NCBI GenBank assembly: GCA_035250245.1
Contig: DATFFH010000019.1
Location: 1 to 64,000, forward strand
Length of the DNA: 64,000 nucleotides
DNA from: Luteimonas_C sp035250245
GTDB lineage: Bacteria; Pseudomonadota; Gammaproteobacteria; Xanthomonadales; Xanthomonadaceae
Reading direction: 5' to 3'
Shown here one piece after another: positions 8,214-15,969 of this stretch (position 1 is the first letter of the stretch; each line of letters begins with the position of its first letter). The translations under genes were made by a program, and so were the position numbers. The notes under the pieces are model-generated. The model was given only the letters and a program-made list of their open reading frames with translations, ran no database searches and was not told the DNA's origin.

Positions 8214-10137
8214 CGCCAGCCGACGTTGGGCGCTACTGGCGATGGCCGCGTGCCTGCTGCCGTTGTTGTTGCAGTTGCCGGGACAAGTCGGAGCGGCCAT
8301 CGCCGTATTGGCGGCCGTCGTCGCGGCGCTTTCGTGGCGGCGGCCGATGCCGGGCTGGTTGCGCTTCCTGCTGGCGCTGGCGGTGATCGCACTGGTGCTG
8401 AAGATGTCGCGCTTCTCGGTGGGGCGCGATACCGGCTGCGCCCTGCTCGCCGCGATGCTGGCGATCAAGCCTTCCGAAACCGGTGCGCTGCGCGATGCGC
8501 GCAGCCTGGTCGGGTTCGCGTTGTTCGGGCCGTTCGCGACGTTCCTGCTCGATCAAGGGCCGGCTTCGATGGGCCTGGGATTGATCGGCGTCACCTTGGC
8601 GCTGCTCGCGTTGCGGCGTTTCGCCGATGCCGAAGCCGGGCTGCCGGCGAGCGCCGGATCGACTTGGCGCGAATTGCTGTCGGTATGGCGGCTGATCGCC
8701 ATCGGCCTGCCGCTGGCTTTAGCCGCTTTTTGGCTGTTTCCGCGGATCGGTTCGCCGTTGTGGGGCGTGCCCGAGCGCGCATTGGCCAGGCCCGGGCTTT
8801 CGGAGCGCATGAGCCCGGGCGACTGGATCGATCTGTTGGCCGACGACGCGCCGGCGCTGCGCGTGCATTTCTTCGGACCCGCGCCGCCGGCCGAACAGAT
8901 GTATTGGCGCGGCCCGGTGCTATGGGACTTCGACGGCCGCACTTGGACGCAGCCGCAATGGCAGCGCGGATTGCCCGTCGCCGAAACGCGGCGCAACGGC
9001 GACACCTGGGATTACGAACTCGAATTCGAACCGACCGACCGCAGGCAACTGGTCGCGCTGGAACTGCCGAACGCTGCACCCGACGGCGCGCGTTTGTCCG
9101 GCGACTACGGCCTGTACGCCGACCGACTGTTGAGCACGGTCACGCGCTGGCGCATGCGCTCGACGCCGCCGAGCGCGTTCGAACCGGAATTGAAGGCGTC
9201 GCTGCGCCAATCCGCGTTGCATCTGCCTAAAGGCTATAACCCGCGCACGTTGGTGCTTGCCCGGCAGTGGCGCGCCGAAGCCGGACCGGACGATGCCGCC
9301 ATCGTTCAGCGGGCGCTGGATTGGATCCGCAAGGACTTCTCCTACACGCTTGCCACGCCGTTGTTGGGCCGCCATTCGGTCGACGAATTCCTGTTTGATC
9401 GGCGCGCCGGCTTTTGCGAACACTTCAGTTCTTCGTTCGTCGTGCTGATGCGCGCGGCCGGCATACCGGCTCGGGTGGTCACAGGCTATGTCGGCGGATA
9501 CCGCAATCCTTTCGGCGATTATTGGATCGTGCGGCGGATGGATGCGCACGCCTGGGCCGAAGTCTGGCTGCCGCAGCGCGGCTGGGTGCGCGTGGACCCC
9601 ACGGCGGCGGTCGCTCCCGAACGCATCTACGACACGCTGGAGGATCGCGCCGCGGGCGATTTCTCCGGGCTGCAGCGAATGCTGGGCGCCGGCGATTGGT
9701 TTCGGCGCGGCTGGAACGAACTGGTGCTGGGCTTCGACGCGACGCGCCAGCAGCGGATGCTGCGGCCGCTGGGCATCGACAAGCTCGATGCCAGCGATCT
9801 GATCGCATTATTCGCCGCGCTGGCCGCGCTGGCCTTGGGCTGGATGGTCTGGCTGATCGCGCACAGCGAACGCGAACGCGATCCGCTGCTGCGGGCTTGG
9901 CGCCGGCTCGGCGCGCGCTATGCCCGATTTGGCCTGCAGCGCGAACCGCATGAACCCGCGCTGGCCTGGGCCGAGCGCGTCGTGCGCCGGCGCCCGGAGG
10001 AAAGCGAGATCCTGCGCCCGCTCGCACAACGGTTCGCGGAATCGCGCTACGCTGTGGCGGATTCCGCTGGGCGGGGCGAACTGATCCGCGCGCTGCGTGC
10101 GCATCGCCCAGCGTCATTACGAGGGAACGACCGATGA
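8200..10137 (+). CDS. tgpA: Membrane transglutaminase-like protease TgpA
   Basis: A 645-residue protein with five or six N-terminal membrane helices (about 10-185), a large extracytoplasmic region and one C-terminal helix (about 537-557). The transglutaminase core carries the triad Cys406 (RRAGFCEHF), His450 (MDAHAWAEV) and Asp466 (RVDPT), positions close to those of Pseudomonas aeruginosa TgpA. The periplasmic domain is thus catalytically intact. The ATG at 8200 (MTLDNASRRW) lies inside the end of the DUF58 gene. The upstream start at 8146 would add residues wholly overlapping DUF58. Its stop overlaps the next start as ATGA. Confidence 0.92.
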   Translation: MTLDNASRRWALLAMAACLLPLLLQLPGQVGAAIAVLAAVVAALSWRRPMPGWLRFLLALAVIALVLKMSRFSVGRDTGCALLAAMLAIKPSETGALRDARSLVGFALFGPFATFLLDQGPASMGLGLIGVTLALLALRRFADAEAGLPASAGSTWRELLSVWRLIAIGLPLALAAFWLFPRIGSPLWGVPERALARPGLSERMSPGDWIDLLADDAPALRVHFFGPAPPAEQMYWRGPVLWDFDGRTWTQPQWQRGLPVAETRRNGDTWDYELEFEPTDRRQLVALELPNAAPDGARLSGDYGLYADRLLSTVTRWRMRSTPPSAFEPELKASLRQSALHLPKGYNPRTLVLARQWRAEAGPDDAAIVQRALDWIRKDFSYTLATPLLGRHSVDEFLFDRRAGFCEHFSSSFVVLMRAAGIPARVVTGYVGGYRNPFGDYWIVRRMDAHAWAEVWLPQRGWVRVDPTAAVAPERIYDTLEDRAAGDFSGLQRMLGAGDWFRRGWNELVLGFDATRQQRMLRPLGIDKLDASDLIALFAALAALALGWMVWLIAHSERERDPLLRAWRRLGARYARFGLQREPHEPALAWAERVVRRRPEESEILRPLAQRFAESRYAVADSAGRGELIRALRAHRPASLRGNDR

Positions 10138-10646
10138 AAGCTGCCCTGCTTCTTCTCGCTTTTGCCGCCGCCGGAACGGCCGGCGGATGCGCCACGGTTC
10201 CGCCTGCGCTGCAAGGCGACGCCGTCGACATCAGCCCGGCGCAGGCGCGCGATGCGGGCCGTCCGGGACTGCCGGTGCGTTGGGGTGGGCGGATCGTTTC
10301 GGCGCACGCGCAAGGCGACCGGACTTGTTTCGAATTGATCGGCAGCCAGTTGTCGGTCTACGGCCGGCCCAAGCACATGTACGACGACGGCAGCGGCCGC
10401 TTCGTCGCCTGCGGCCAGGGTTTTTACGATCCGGCCGTGTATCTGAAAAACCGCGAATTGACCGTGCTCGGGCGTCTGGACGGCTTCGTAGCGCCGTTGT
10501 CCGGCAGCTACGGCTATCAACGGCCGCGCGTGGCGGCTGATTCCATCCATCTTTGGCCGGAAGCACCCTATCAGGATCCGCGCTATCCCTATAGCAGGCG
10601 GCCCTGGCCCTGGGCCGGCTGGGGTTGGGGCGACAACCGCTATTGA
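10134..10646 (+). CDS. slp: Slp-family outer-membrane lipoprotein
   Basis: A 170-residue lipoprotein. The signal peptide ends in AGGC with the lipidated Cys at residue 19. The mature part shows the Slp/YeaY pattern (VRWGGRIVSAH, then a Tyr/Pro/Trp-rich tail ending WGWGDNRY). Slp proteins are starvation- or acid-associated outer-membrane lipoproteins of unclear mechanism. The ATG overlaps the tgpA TGA, so it is translated with the moxR-DUF58-tgpA operon. A family A repeat follows and may stabilise or end the transcript. Confidence 0.82.
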   Translation: MKAALLLLAFAAAGTAGGCATVPPALQGDAVDISPAQARDAGRPGLPVRWGGRIVSAHAQGDRTCFELIGSQLSVYGRPKHMYDDGSGRFVACGQGFYDPAVYLKNRELTVLGRLDGFVAPLSGSYGYQRPRVAADSIHLWPEAPYQDPRYPYSRRPWPWAGWGWGDNRY

Positions 10647-10663
10647 TATCGCTTTCCGCTGTT

Positions 10664-10757
10664 TGTAGGAGCGGCTTTTGTGGGAGCGGCTTTAGCCACG
10701 AGCTCTTTCTCATATCGCCGCAATCTGAAAAAGCTCGCGGCTAAAGCCGCTCCCACA
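10664..10757. repeat. Family A GTAG repeat pair with duplicated left end
   Basis: A truncated arm (GTAGGAGCGGCTTTT) is followed directly by a full arm GTGGGAGCGGCTTTAGCC and, after about 30 bases, the inverse arm ending GCTCCCAC. It lies between the convergent slp and hinT genes. The extra partial arm suggests a slippage or nested insertion event. Confidence 0.88.
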
Positions 10758-10774
10758 TCAGCAAAGCAAGAGCG

Positions 10775-11125
10775 TTAGACGGGCGTGCCGAAGCGCCCCA
10801 ACTGCGCACCGGCCAGCAGATGCAGGTGCAGTTGGAATACGGTCTGCCCGGCGTTCGCATTGCAGTTCATCACGATCCGGTAGCCGTCCTGGTCGAAGCC
10901 CTCCCGCTTCGCGTACTCGGCCGCGGCGAAAGCCAGGCGCCCGACGGTTTCGGCTTGATCGGCGCGCAAATCGTTGAGCGTGGCGATTGAAACCTTAGGC
11001 ACGAACAGCACATGCACCGGCGCCTGCGGCGCAATATCGCGGAAGGCGATCAGGTGCTCGTCTTCGTAGACGATGTCGGCCGGTATTTCGCGGCGGATGA
11101 TTTTGTGGAAGATCGTGTCGGACAT
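10775..11125 (-). CDS. hinT: HIT-family nucleotide phosphoramidase (HinT-like)
   Basis: A 116-residue histidine-triad protein beginning MSDTIFHKIIRREIPADIVY, the typical HinT start. HinT hydrolyses purine nucleoside phosphoramidates and acyl adenylates. The triad region reads VFQLHLHLLAG: His100 (the nucleophile position) and His102 are present, but the first triad position is Gln98 instead of His. It lies between two family A repeats, which isolate it from slp and recR. Confidence 0.92.
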   Translation of the reverse strand: MSDTIFHKIIRREIPADIVYEDEHLIAFRDIAPQAPVHVLFVPKVSIATLNDLRADQAETVGRLAFAAAEYAKREGFDQDGYRIVMNCNANAGQTVFQLHLHLLAGAQLGRFGTPV

Positions 11126-11152
11126 CTTGTCACTCCTGTTTGACTGCTTTTT

Positions 11153-11243
11153 GCAGGAGCAGCTTTAGCCGCGAGCTTTTTCTATCGAATCGCTGCGATG
11201 TCGCAATTTGAGAAAGAGCTCGCGGCTAAAGCCGCTCCTACGA
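11153..11243. repeat. Family A GTAG repeat pair, copy 2
   Basis: Inverted arms AGGAGCAGCTTTAGCCGCGA and AAAGAGCTCGCGGCTAAAGC flank about 35 bases between hinT and recR. The left arm has diverged (GCAGGAGCAGC). Confidence 0.88.
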
Positions 11244-11259
11244 AGAGCCGAGCATAGAC

Positions 11260-11856
11260 TCAGGACGGCATTTCGGTGCGGCTGCCGAACGCGTGCGACA
11301 ACGTGCCGCGGTCCACGTACTCCAATTCGCCGCCGAGCGGCACGCCGTGCGCCAGCCGGCTCGGACGCACGCCGTGCTTGCGCGCCAATTGGGCCAGATA
11401 GTGCGCGGTCGCCTCGCCTTCCACGGTCGGATTGGTGGCGATGATCAATTCTTTGACTTCGCCTTCGGCCAGCCGCGCCGCCAGCTTGTCCAGGCCCAAT
11501 TCGTGCGGACCGATGCCGTCGAGCGGACTGAGCCTGCCCTGCAGCACGAAATACAGCCCGCGATAGCCGGTGGCCTGCTCGATCGCCAAGCGGTCGGCCG
11601 GCGATTCGACCGCGCACAGCTGGTGCGCGTCGCGCGCGGCGCTGGCGCAGATCGGGCAGAGCTCGGTTTCGGCAAAATCGCGGCAGCGCGCGCAATGGCC
11701 GATGCGCTCGATCGACTCTGCCAGGATTTCGGCCAAGCGCTTGCCGCCTTCGCGCTCGCGCTCCAGCACGTGGTAGGCCATGCGCTGCGCGCTCTTCTGG
11801 CCGACGCCGGGGAGGACGCGGAGGGCTTCGATCAGTTGTTCGAGCAAAGACGACAT
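11260..11856 (-). CDS. recR: Recombination mediator RecR
   Basis: Loads RecA at gaps with RecF/RecO. The 198-residue protein has the helix-hairpin-helix LPGVGQKSAQRMA (15-27), a C4 zinc finger (Cys55, Cys58, Cys67, Cys70) and a TOPRIM domain with ATNPTVEGEAT. It is third in the conserved dnaX-ybaB-recR order on the minus strand. A family E repeat of about 40 bases interrupts the ybaB-recR gap. Confidence 0.97.
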   Translation of the reverse strand: MSSLLEQLIEALRVLPGVGQKSAQRMAYHVLEREREGGKRLAEILAESIERIGHCARCRDFAETELCPICASAARDAHQLCAVESPADRLAIEQATGYRGLYFVLQGRLSPLDGIGPHELGLDKLAARLAEGEVKELIIATNPTVEGEATAHYLAQLARKHGVRPSRLAHGVPLGGELEYVDRGTLSHAFGSRTEMPS

Positions 11857-11909
11857 CGAATTCCATCGTTCCAGCGGAAGCTGGAACCCATCTTGATCTT
11901 GGCGGGCGT

Positions 11910-11947
11910 CAAAGTCGCTGGGTCCCCGCCTTCGCGGGGATGACAGC
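11910..11947. repeat. Family E repeat (CGCGAAGGCGGGG type), single unit
   Basis: Contains GTCGCTGGGTCCCCGCC and TTCGCGGGGATGAC, the inverse of the GTCATCCCCGCGAAGGCGGG core seen at 15.0, 15.8 and 19.6 kb. It lies in the ybaB-recR gap. An imperfect stem (CCAGCGGAAGCTGG) precedes it at about 11870. Confidence 0.8.
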
Positions 11948-11955
11948 TAAGAGCA

Positions 11956-12276
11956 TCAGAACGGCAGCTTCATCCCCGGCGGCACCGGCATGCCCGCCGT
12001 CGCCGCGCCCATGCGCTGCTGCGATTCGGCGTTGACCTTGTTGACCGCGTCGTTGAAGGCGGCGGCGATAAGATCCTCGGCCATCTCCGGATCCGACAGC
12101 ACGCTCGGATCGATCCGCACCTTGCGGCATTCCATGCGGCCGCTCAGGGTCACGGCGACCATGCCGCCGCCGGCGTTGCCGGTGACTTCCAGTTTGGCCA
12201 GTTCTTCCTGGGCGCGCTGCAGGTTCTCCTGCATCTTCTGCGCCTGCTGCATCAGTTGGGCGATGTTTCCACGCAT
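11956..12276 (-). CDS. ybaB: YbaB/EbfC nucleoid-associated protein
   Basis: A 106-residue DNA-binding protein (MRGNIAQLMQQAQKMQ) with a charged N-terminal helix and the conserved LEVTGNAGGGMVAVTLSGR core; ends GMKLPF as usual. It binds DNA as a dimer. I prefer the ATG at 12276. A GTG at 12285 overlaps the dnaX TGA as GTGA and is a credible alternative giving 109 residues. It is coupled to dnaX and precedes recR. Confidence 0.93.
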   Translation of the reverse strand: MRGNIAQLMQQAQKMQENLQRAQEELAKLEVTGNAGGGMVAVTLSGRMECRKVRIDPSVLSDPEMAEDLIAAAFNDAVNKVNAESQQRMGAATAGMPVPPGMKLPF

Positions 12277-12281
12277 GTCGT

Positions 12282-13982
12282 TCACTCGTCGAAAGGTCGG
12301 ATGGAATCGGGCACCACTTGCGCGCCGTTCTGGATGAGGCGCTGCACGGCGGGATCGGCCATGAAGGTCTCTTCGGCGGCCGCCTGGCGCGCGTCGCGCT
12401 GGCGCGAGGTGCGCTGGTGCAAGGTTTCGCCGTGGCCGGCTTCGGCTTCGAAGCGGATCTGCGGCGTCGCGCCCAGTTGCGGAGCCAAAGCATCGGCCAG
12501 TTGTTTCACCAGCAGCGGCGAGCGCAGATGCTCGTCGCTCGCCGGTAGCGACAAGCGCAAAACTCCGTCGGCATAACCGATGAAGGAGGCGTGCGAAGCC
12601 AATTCGCGGGCTGGGCCCTTCAGTCCGATCGAGGCGACCAGTTCCAGCCAGCGTTCGCTGTCGACGGCCGCGCCGAAAACGGCGGGCATTGCCTGCTTCG
12701 GCGGCTCGGCCGGTGGTGGTGCAGGACGCTGCGGAACCGGCGACGGCGGAGACGCGACTGCCGCAGGTGCAGCGACCGGTTCACGCCTGGCTTCCTGCAT
12801 CGACAACGCCGCCTTCGCCGCAGCAGCGCCGGATCGGGGCGCGGTCGCCGCGGACGCGGCGCCGGCTCCCGAAGCCGAAACTCCCGCCTCGGCTGGGCGG
12901 AACGCCAGCATTCGCAACAGGCTCATTTCGAATCCGGCGCGCGGACTGGGTGCCAACGGCAGATCGCGGCGGCCGTTCAAAGCCATCTGGTACCAAAGCT
13001 GCACCAGCTCGGGACGCAGCGCACCGGCCAAGGCATCGACATCGACCGCATCGGCTTCGATGCCAGCGGCAGGCACCAGTTGCTTCACTTGGACCCGATG
13101 CAGGCCGTCGGCCAAGGCATCGAGGATGCTGCCCCAATCGGGCGAGAATTCGGCCAAGGCCGCGGCTTCGGCCAGCAGGCGTTCGCCGTCGCCGTCGGCC
13201 AACGCCGCAAGCAAGGCGCCGACGCGAGTGCGGTCGACCGTGCCCAGCATCGTCGCCACCGCCGCATCGGCCAGCACGCCGCCTGCATCGTTCGCGCCGC
13301 TGTAGGCGATGGCCTGGTCGAGCAGGGACAACCCGTCGCGCAGGCTGCCGTCGGCGGCCTTGGCCAATTGCCGGATCGCCCCCGATTCGGCGCCGATGCC
13401 TTCGGCGGACAGGATCTTCGTTATCTGCCCGGCGATCTGCTGCTCGTCCAGGCGCTTCAAATTGAACTGCAGGCAGCGCGACAGCACCGTCACCGGCAAT
13501 TTTTGCGGGTCGGTGGTGGCGAGCAGGAATTTCACGTGCTCGGGCGGCTCTTCCAGCGTCTTCAACAGGGCGTTGAACGCGGACTTGGAGAGCATGTGCA
13601 CTTCGTCGATCAGATAGACCTTCACCCGGCCGCGCGAAGGCATGTACTGGGCGTTGTCGATCACCTCGCGGACGTCGTCCACGCCGGTGTTGGAAGCGGC
13701 GTCGATCTCCAGCAGGTCGATGAAGCGGCCCGCGTCGATCGCCTGGCAGGTCGCGCATTCGCCGCAAGGCTCGGCCGAGGTACCGCGCTCGCAGTTCAAC
13801 GATTTCGCGAAGATGCGGGCGATGGTGGTCTTGCCGACGCCGCGGGTGCCCGTGAACAGGAAGGCGTGGTGAACGCGGCCGGTATCCAGCGCATTGGTCA
13901 GCGCGCGGACCACGTGCTCCTGCCCGACCAACTCGGCGAAACGCTTGGGACGCCACTTGCGGGCGAGGACGAGGTAGGACAT
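12282..13982 (-). CDS. dnaX: DNA polymerase III subunit tau (and possibly gamma)
   Basis: The clamp-loader ATPase. The 566-residue protein has Walker A GTRGVGKT (45-52), four zinc-ligand cysteines (64, 73, 76, 79), the ATTDPQKLPVT sensor region, an Ala/Pro-rich linker (about 400-475) and a C-terminal domain. The ATG at 13982 gives the invariant start MSYLVLARKWRPK. The coding strand has no A6G or longer A-run slippery site, so the E. coli type of programmed frameshift to gamma is not evident. It overlaps ybaB by the GTGA or lies 5 bases before its ATG. Confidence 0.95.
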   Translation of the reverse strand: MSYLVLARKWRPKRFAELVGQEHVVRALTNALDTGRVHHAFLFTGTRGVGKTTIARIFAKSLNCERGTSAEPCGECATCQAIDAGRFIDLLEIDAASNTGVDDVREVIDNAQYMPSRGRVKVYLIDEVHMLSKSAFNALLKTLEEPPEHVKFLLATTDPQKLPVTVLSRCLQFNLKRLDEQQIAGQITKILSAEGIGAESGAIRQLAKAADGSLRDGLSLLDQAIAYSGANDAGGVLADAAVATMLGTVDRTRVGALLAALADGDGERLLAEAAALAEFSPDWGSILDALADGLHRVQVKQLVPAAGIEADAVDVDALAGALRPELVQLWYQMALNGRRDLPLAPSPRAGFEMSLLRMLAFRPAEAGVSASGAGAASAATAPRSGAAAAKAALSMQEARREPVAAPAAVASPPSPVPQRPAPPPAEPPKQAMPAVFGAAVDSERWLELVASIGLKGPARELASHASFIGYADGVLRLSLPASDEHLRSPLLVKQLADALAPQLGATPQIRFEAEAGHGETLHQRTSRQRDARQAAAEETFMADPAVQRLIQNGAQVVPDSIRPFDE

Positions 13983-14108
13983 AGGTCCATTCTGCCATGG
14001 AGGGATCGCATTGCCCGCGACAGGCAGGGCTCGCTTGTTCCAAAAGCCCGTCACCGCTAGAATTTGCGGCCCTGAGCGTGGCCGGAAGCTTCCTTCAGGT
14101 TCAGGTCC

Positions 14109-14201
14109 GGAGAGGTGTCCGAGTGGTTGAAGGAGCACGCCTGGAAAGTGTGTAAGCGTCTAAACCGCGCTTCGGGGGTTCGAATCCCCCTCTCTCCGCC
14201 A
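14109..14201 (+). tRNA. tRNA-Ser(GGA)
   Basis: A 93-base serine tRNA with a long variable arm. Acceptor GGAGAGG pairs with TCTCTCC, the anticodon loop is CTGGAAA (anticodon GGA, reads UCC/UCU), the T-loop is GTTCGAATC, and CCA is encoded. It is divergent from dnaX and upstream of the SRP RNA. Confidence 0.97.
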
Positions 14202-14307
14202 TATGCATACGCGGGTCCTTCCGCAAGAGCCTGGCCTTCCTTGGCCAGACTTTCCAATGCAAAAGCCGACGACTGTCGGTAGTTGCAGCGGATGGACCAC
14301 ACTCAAT

Positions 14308-14415
14308 GGTGGCCCCGTCGGCCCCTCGCGACGCTAGGTCGAAAATCCCGCCAGGGCCGGAAGGCAGCAACGGTATCGATCGACGCGGGTGCCGAGGTCA
14401 GCCGGCGGGGTCATC
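14308..14415 (+). ncRNA. ffs: 4.5S signal recognition particle RNA
   Basis: About 108 bases containing the conserved SRP domain IV: GGTCGAAAATCCCGCCAGGG, then CCGGAAGGCAGCAACGG, then GACGCGGGTGCCGAGGTC. The ends pair (GGTGGCCCCGTCGG with CCGGCGGGGTCATC through G-U pairs). A T5 run follows at about 14419-14423. Ends are approximate. It works with Ffh to target membrane proteins. Confidence 0.9.
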
Positions 14416-14528
14416 GCCTTTTTGGACGTCCTTGCAGGGCGGAACCGTCGCAGGCGATTCCGCCGACGCATTGGCGACGAGGTGGCGGTGGCGGAATCTG
14501 CTTCGCAGGGGTTCCGCCCTACGAGGTC

Positions 14529-14951
14529 TCAAGTTTCCGGATGCAGCCAGCCGGCATCCCCTTCCGCGTAGCGCTCGTGCTTCCAGATCGGCACTCGCGC
14601 CTTCACCTCGTCGATGACATAGCGGCTGGCGGCGAAGGCGGCGTCGCGATGCCCGGCGGACACGCCGACCCAGACGGCCAGATCGCCGATCGCCAGATCG
14701 CCGACGCGATGCACGCAGCGGGCGTCGACGATGCCGAATTTCGCGATCGCCTCGTCCAGCACGCGCTCGCCCTCGGCTTCGGCAAGTTCGGCATAGGCCT
14801 CGTAGCGCAACCCGAGCACGGCGCGGCCTTCATTGTGATCGCGGACCCAACCTTCGAAACTGGCGTAGGCGCCGGCCTGGGCTGCGAGCAGATCCTGCCG
14901 CAGCGGTGCGATGTCGAAAGGTTCTACGGACAATCGGAAACGGCGCTTCAT
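14529..14951 (-). CDS. moaE: Molybdopterin synthase large subunit MoaE
   Basis: A 140-residue subunit that with MoaD inserts sulfur into precursor Z to make molybdopterin. The motifs YASFEGWVRDHNEG, HRVGDLAIGD and the active-site KARVPIWKHERY (Lys near 117-124) are clear. It is last of the moaA-moaC-moaD-moaE set on this strand, with a family E repeat between it and moaD. The ATG at 14951 follows directly on the repeat. Confidence 0.96.
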   Translation of the reverse strand: MKRRFRLSVEPFDIAPLRQDLLAAQAGAYASFEGWVRDHNEGRAVLGLRYEAYAELAEAEGERVLDEAIAKFGIVDARCVHRVGDLAIGDLAVWVGVSAGHRDAAFAASRYVIDEVKARVPIWKHERYAEGDAGWLHPET

Positions 14952-14958
14952 GCTTTCA

Positions 14959-15068
14959 AGCCGTCATCCCCGCGAAGGCGGGGATCCAGTGACTTGGATT
15001 CTGCCTTTTCTCACCCAAGGACAAAAGCAAAAGTCGCTGGGTCCTCGCTTTCGCGGGGATAACGGCTA
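14959..15068. repeat. Family E repeat pair (moaD-moaE gap)
   Basis: Inverted arms with core GTCATCCCCGCGAAGGCGGG and its variant (TTTCGCGGGGATAACGG) flank about 45 bases. The pair fills the moaD-moaE gap almost completely. Confidence 0.88.
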
Positions 15069-15072
15069 AAAA

Positions 15073-15315
15073 TTAACCTCCGCTCACCGGCGGTATGAAC
15101 GCGACTTCGCTGCCTTCGCGCAACGCATCGTCCCAATCGGCGAAGGCGCCGTCCACCGCCACCCTCAAACGATCGACAGGCAGGACGAACCCGTAACGGC
15201 CGCGCAACTCGTCGTACAGGCGGCGTAGATCGCAGACATTCGATTCGACCGTCTCGTCGGCACGTCCCGCGGCGTCGCGCAGGCTGGCGAAATAAAGCAC
15301 CTTGACTCGGATCAT
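15073..15315 (-). CDS. moaD: Molybdopterin synthase sulfur carrier MoaD
   Basis: An 80-residue ubiquitin-fold sulfur carrier ending VAFIPPVSGG; the C-terminal Gly-Gly is the site of thiocarboxylation. The ATG at 15315 overlaps the moaC stop as ATGA, so the two are translationally coupled. Together with MoaE it forms molybdopterin synthase. Confidence 0.95.
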   Translation of the reverse strand: MIRVKVLYFASLRDAAGRADETVESNVCDLRRLYDELRGRYGFVLPVDRLRVAVDGAFADWDDALREGSEVAFIPPVSGG

Positions 15316-15803
15316 CGGTCCCCTTTCCCGAAATCGCGCTTGCCGCCGCGCTTGCCGAGCAATTTGGCCGGACCCAGCACGATCGCGTGCGACAGGGCCT
15401 TGCACATGTCGTACAGCGTCAGCGCCGCGACCGTGGCGCCGGTCAGGGCTTCCATCTCGACGCCAGTGCGGTGCGTAGTCTTCACTGCGCATTCGATCCG
15501 CAGTTCGCGCTCGCCGTTCCAGTCGATAGCGATGCGGCAACCGTCGATCGGCAGCGGGTGACAGAACGGGATCAGCTCGTGAGTTCGCTTGACCGCCATC
15601 GTACCGGCGACGATCGCGGTTTCGACGATCCCGCCCTTGGCGCTTTTCAGCCCAGTCTTGCGCAGTTGCGCGGCGACGTCCGCGGGGAAGCGCACGCGGC
15701 ATTCGGCGATGGCTTCACGCGCGGTGACGGTCTTGACGGAAACGTCGACCATCGCCGGGCGGCCTGCCGGGTCGATGTGGGTGAGCTTGCCGCCACGTTT
15801 CAT
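15312..15803 (-). CDS. moaC: Cyclic pyranopterin monophosphate synthase MoaC
   Basis: A 163-residue enzyme that, after MoaA, forms cyclic pyranopterin monophosphate. It shows KRTHELIPFCHPLPID (about 71-86), the VEMEALTGA motif (about 117-125) and the conserved DMCKA region. It is separated from moaA by a 140-base family E repeat and overlaps moaD at its stop. Confidence 0.96.
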   Translation of the reverse strand: MKRGGKLTHIDPAGRPAMVDVSVKTVTAREAIAECRVRFPADVAAQLRKTGLKSAKGGIVETAIVAGTMAVKRTHELIPFCHPLPIDGCRIAIDWNGERELRIECAVKTTHRTGVEMEALTGATVAALTLYDMCKALSHAIVLGPAKLLGKRGGKRDFGKGDR

Positions 15804-15818
15804 CCGACTCTCGCTTTA

Positions 15819-15962
15819 AGCCGTCATTCCCGCGAAGGCGGGAATCCAGTGACTTGGATTTTCGCGTTATTCCGACCGAAGAGCAAAGCGCCACGAACGT
15901 CAAGAATTAAGGAGCAAAGGCTTAAGTCACTGGATTCCCGCTGTCGCGGGAATGACGGCTTA
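15819..15962. repeat. Family E repeat pair (moaA-moaC gap)
   Basis: Arms with GTCATTCCCGCGAAGGCGGG and GCGGGAATGAC plus the flanks AATCCAGTGACTT and AAGTCACTGGATT enclose about 55 bases. The palindrome fills the gap between moaA and moaC. It is the longest copy of this family in the window. Confidence 0.9.
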
Positions 15963-15969
15963 AAAGCGG

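Noticed and set aside
12591..14060. Plus-strand frame of 489 codons antisense to dnaX
   Set aside because: Shadow frame rich in Gly/Arg/Gln without motif.
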